A stretch of DNA of 64,000 bases from Maridesulfovibrio hydrothermalis AM13 = DSM 14728 (GTDB lineage: Bacteria; Desulfobacterota; Desulfovibrionia; Desulfovibrionales; Desulfovibrionaceae). Below, piece by piece: positions 63,100 to 64,000 of this stretch. Position 1 is the stretch's first letter; each line of letters opens with the position of its first letter. The notes beneath the pieces were generated by a model. It made no database searches. It was not told the origin of the DNA and saw only the letters and a program-made list of their open reading frames with translations. Made by a program: the position numbers and the translations under genes. The DNA lies in NCBI RefSeq assembly GCF_000331025.1, contig NC_020055.1, forward strand, positions 2,078,370 to 2,142,369, given 5' to 3'.

Positions 63100-63160
63100 G
63101 GCAGGACGTAAGGTCGTTCACTTTGAAAAAGTGGACCTACCTTACCTGTCCTGCCTTCGG
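63100..63160 (+). other. oriT: Origin of transfer (oriT), IncP/RP4 type
   Basis: An imperfect inverted repeat (63100-63124 with 63128-63155; arms GGCAGGAC, GTAAGGT, CACTTT) is followed by GTGGACCTAC (63131-63140) and ACCTGTCCTG (63144-63153), then CC. From memory RP4 has GTGGGCCTAC, then ACCTATCCTG/CC, nicked after the G. So the predicted nick is between 63153 and 63154. The nearby TraI and TraJ genes and the TraK gene of the same type support this. Confidence 0.85.
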
Positions 63161-63213
63161 ACTCCGGGATATTATATGTGATTTTACGTTATTTTGACAA
63201 GATTTTTAAAAAA

Positions 63214-63283
63214 TAACCTTAAATAACACATAGTAACGTTAAGTAACCTTAAATAACCTAAAGTAACCTTAAATAACTTTGAG
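63214..63283 (+). repeat. Seven tandem 10-bp repeats (TAACcTtAAa)
   Basis: Each unit starts with TAAC and most read TAACCTTAAA or TAACCTAAAG. The 10-bp period puts the A/T-rich blocks on one face of the helix, which would bend the DNA. It lies 60 bases from the predicted nick, where RP4 has its intrinsic bend and TraK binding region. Confidence 0.92.
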
Positions 63284-63353
63284 TGATGTGGATAATGAGT
63301 AATATGAAGCATCTTGTCGTAGAGCAGTCCGGTGAAGTGATTATGTAAAAAAT

Positions 63354-63434
63354 TGCGGGCTTGCTTGTATGTGGACCAGGCGTAATGGCCTGCAGTCCCA
63401 TCTTGCGCATCAGCCGTGCTGTCCGCTCTTGCGC
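63354..63434 (-). pseudogene. IS3-family OrfB transposase remnant
   Basis: On the minus strand AQERTARLMRKMGLQAITPG, then PHTSKP, is the IS3/IS150 OrfB motif that usually reads NRKRVxRLMRxMGLxAIYPKPxTS. Only about 27 codons are left, without the DDE catalytic part. Confidence 0.65.
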
Positions 63435-63569
63435 CAGCTGTTCACCTGTTCCCGCCAATATTTTTCCTTGCTCTTTCTGCTGCCAATATTTCTAGACATA
63501 AACACTCCTTTTGGGTTGAAGAGTGAGTATGCAGGATATCAAAAATTATGAGTAGATGGGGCTGATACG

Positions 63570-63917
63570 ATGGTTACCATCGAAGATTATTTACTCCAAG
63601 GACCGAGATCCAATAAGAAAAGAATCCACAATAAACTCACAAGAAAAATGATTAAGGAGCATTTTGGCGATCTCTATCAGTGGATGAAATTTATTTGTGA
63701 CAAACATAAGCATTGTCATCTTAATAATCATAACCACCAATCAATGCAAAATGAAGCAGCCCAGCTACACTATACAAGTGCAATTAATGGTGTTCCATTA
63801 AACACAATGCCATTATGTGGGGTTGACCAGTATTTACTTACTTACAAAGATTCAACATATGAACTTGGTGGTCTTGCGGAAATTTTGATTAGAAAATGGG
63901 AAGAATTGGTTCCATAG
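63570..63917 (+). CDS. Hypothetical protein
   Basis: A 115-residue soluble protein rich in His and Asn (KHKHCHLNNHNHQSMQNE) in the middle, with GGLAEILIRKWEELVP at the end. No family recognised. No good ribosome site before the ATG. AT-rich, in an intergenic-like setting near the window end; it may be cargo of the element or lie near its right border. Confidence 0.5.
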   Translation: MVTIEDYLLQGPRSNKKRIHNKLTRKMIKEHFGDLYQWMKFICDKHKHCHLNNHNHQSMQNEAAQLHYTSAINGVPLNTMPLCGVDQYLLTYKDSTYELGGLAEILIRKWEELVP

Positions 63918-64000
63918 CTCAATAACTACCAAACATATCTCTATCTTTGAAAAGTAGCTATTTTCCCCTGTATCTCACCATCAATAAAAGTGTAACACCC

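Noticed and set aside
63258-63458. 66-codon frame on the minus strand taken as a gene
   Set aside because: Only its centre is IS3 OrfB-like; the rest is chance sequence read through the phased repeats. Kept as a transposase remnant.
63900-64000. Right attachment site in the last bases
   Set aside because: I searched for a copy of the tRNA-Ser 3' end here and elsewhere after 57,000 and saw none, so the right border probably lies outside.

Overview
The window reads as chromosomal DNA of a sulfate-reducing member of the Desulfovibrionaceae (inference; a Maridesulfovibrio/Desulfovibrio-like genome is the best guess). The main grounds are the flagellar block flgG-flgA-flgH-flgI-flgJ-flgN-flgK-flgL-csrA-fliW, followed on the other strand by flgM and the small FlgM-associated gene known from Desulfovibrio vulgaris as DVU0524. 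Moderate G+C and short intergenic gaps fit this.

Backbone, about 1-19,900. A late flagellar and regulatory cluster comes first: rod, rings, hook junction, the CsrA/FliW partner switch and the FlgM anti-sigma factor, with two sigma-28-like promoters. It is followed by nadK, an ARMT1/DUF89-like protein, mltA, gatB, mtnA, der, tRNA-Ser(GCU), a NarL/FixJ-type response regulator and tRNA-Ser(UGA).

Mobile element, from about 19,900 to beyond the right edge. A P4-type integrase sits just downstream of tRNA-Ser(UGA), so this is an integrative and conjugative element (ICE) using that tRNA gene as its site. Next come an AlpA-type excisionase candidate and a divergent CI/Cro-like pair that shares an operator motif with the excisionase. 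The conjugation backbone is of the IncP (RP4) type: traK-L-M, trbB-C-D-E-J-L-F-G-H, trbI, traG, traF, a TopB (TraE-like) topoisomerase, an ArdC/Toprim protein (TraC-like), and on the minus strand traI and traJ. An oriT at about 63,100-63,160 closely resembles RP4 oriT as I recall it, followed by seven phased 10-bp repeats.

A complete type IVb (thin) pilus cassette, pilN-O-P-Q-R-S, a PilT-like ATPase, pilM, pilV and a phage tail-collar protein, is embedded inside the trb operon between trbH and trbI. It is joined physically by a TrbH-TcpQ fusion protein. The element thus seems to encode both a conjugation machine and an attachment pilus in one transcription unit.

Accessory content: a two-winged-helix protein whose gene carries about a dozen 22-24 bp palindromic repeats in its linkers; a hicAB toxin-antitoxin pair opposing the tra genes; two diverged copies of an unknown two-gene module, each preceded by a nearly identical 79-bp repeat; a cytidylate-kinase-like/SulP transporter pair as probable cargo; and two IS3-family remnants.

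Three core conjugation genes (trbJ, traG, traI) are each split by a single-base frameshift. The trbJ break lies on a perfect -1 slippery heptamer. The other two look like simple indels, so the element may be transfer-defective, or the sequence may contain indel errors. I did not find the right attachment site inside the window.
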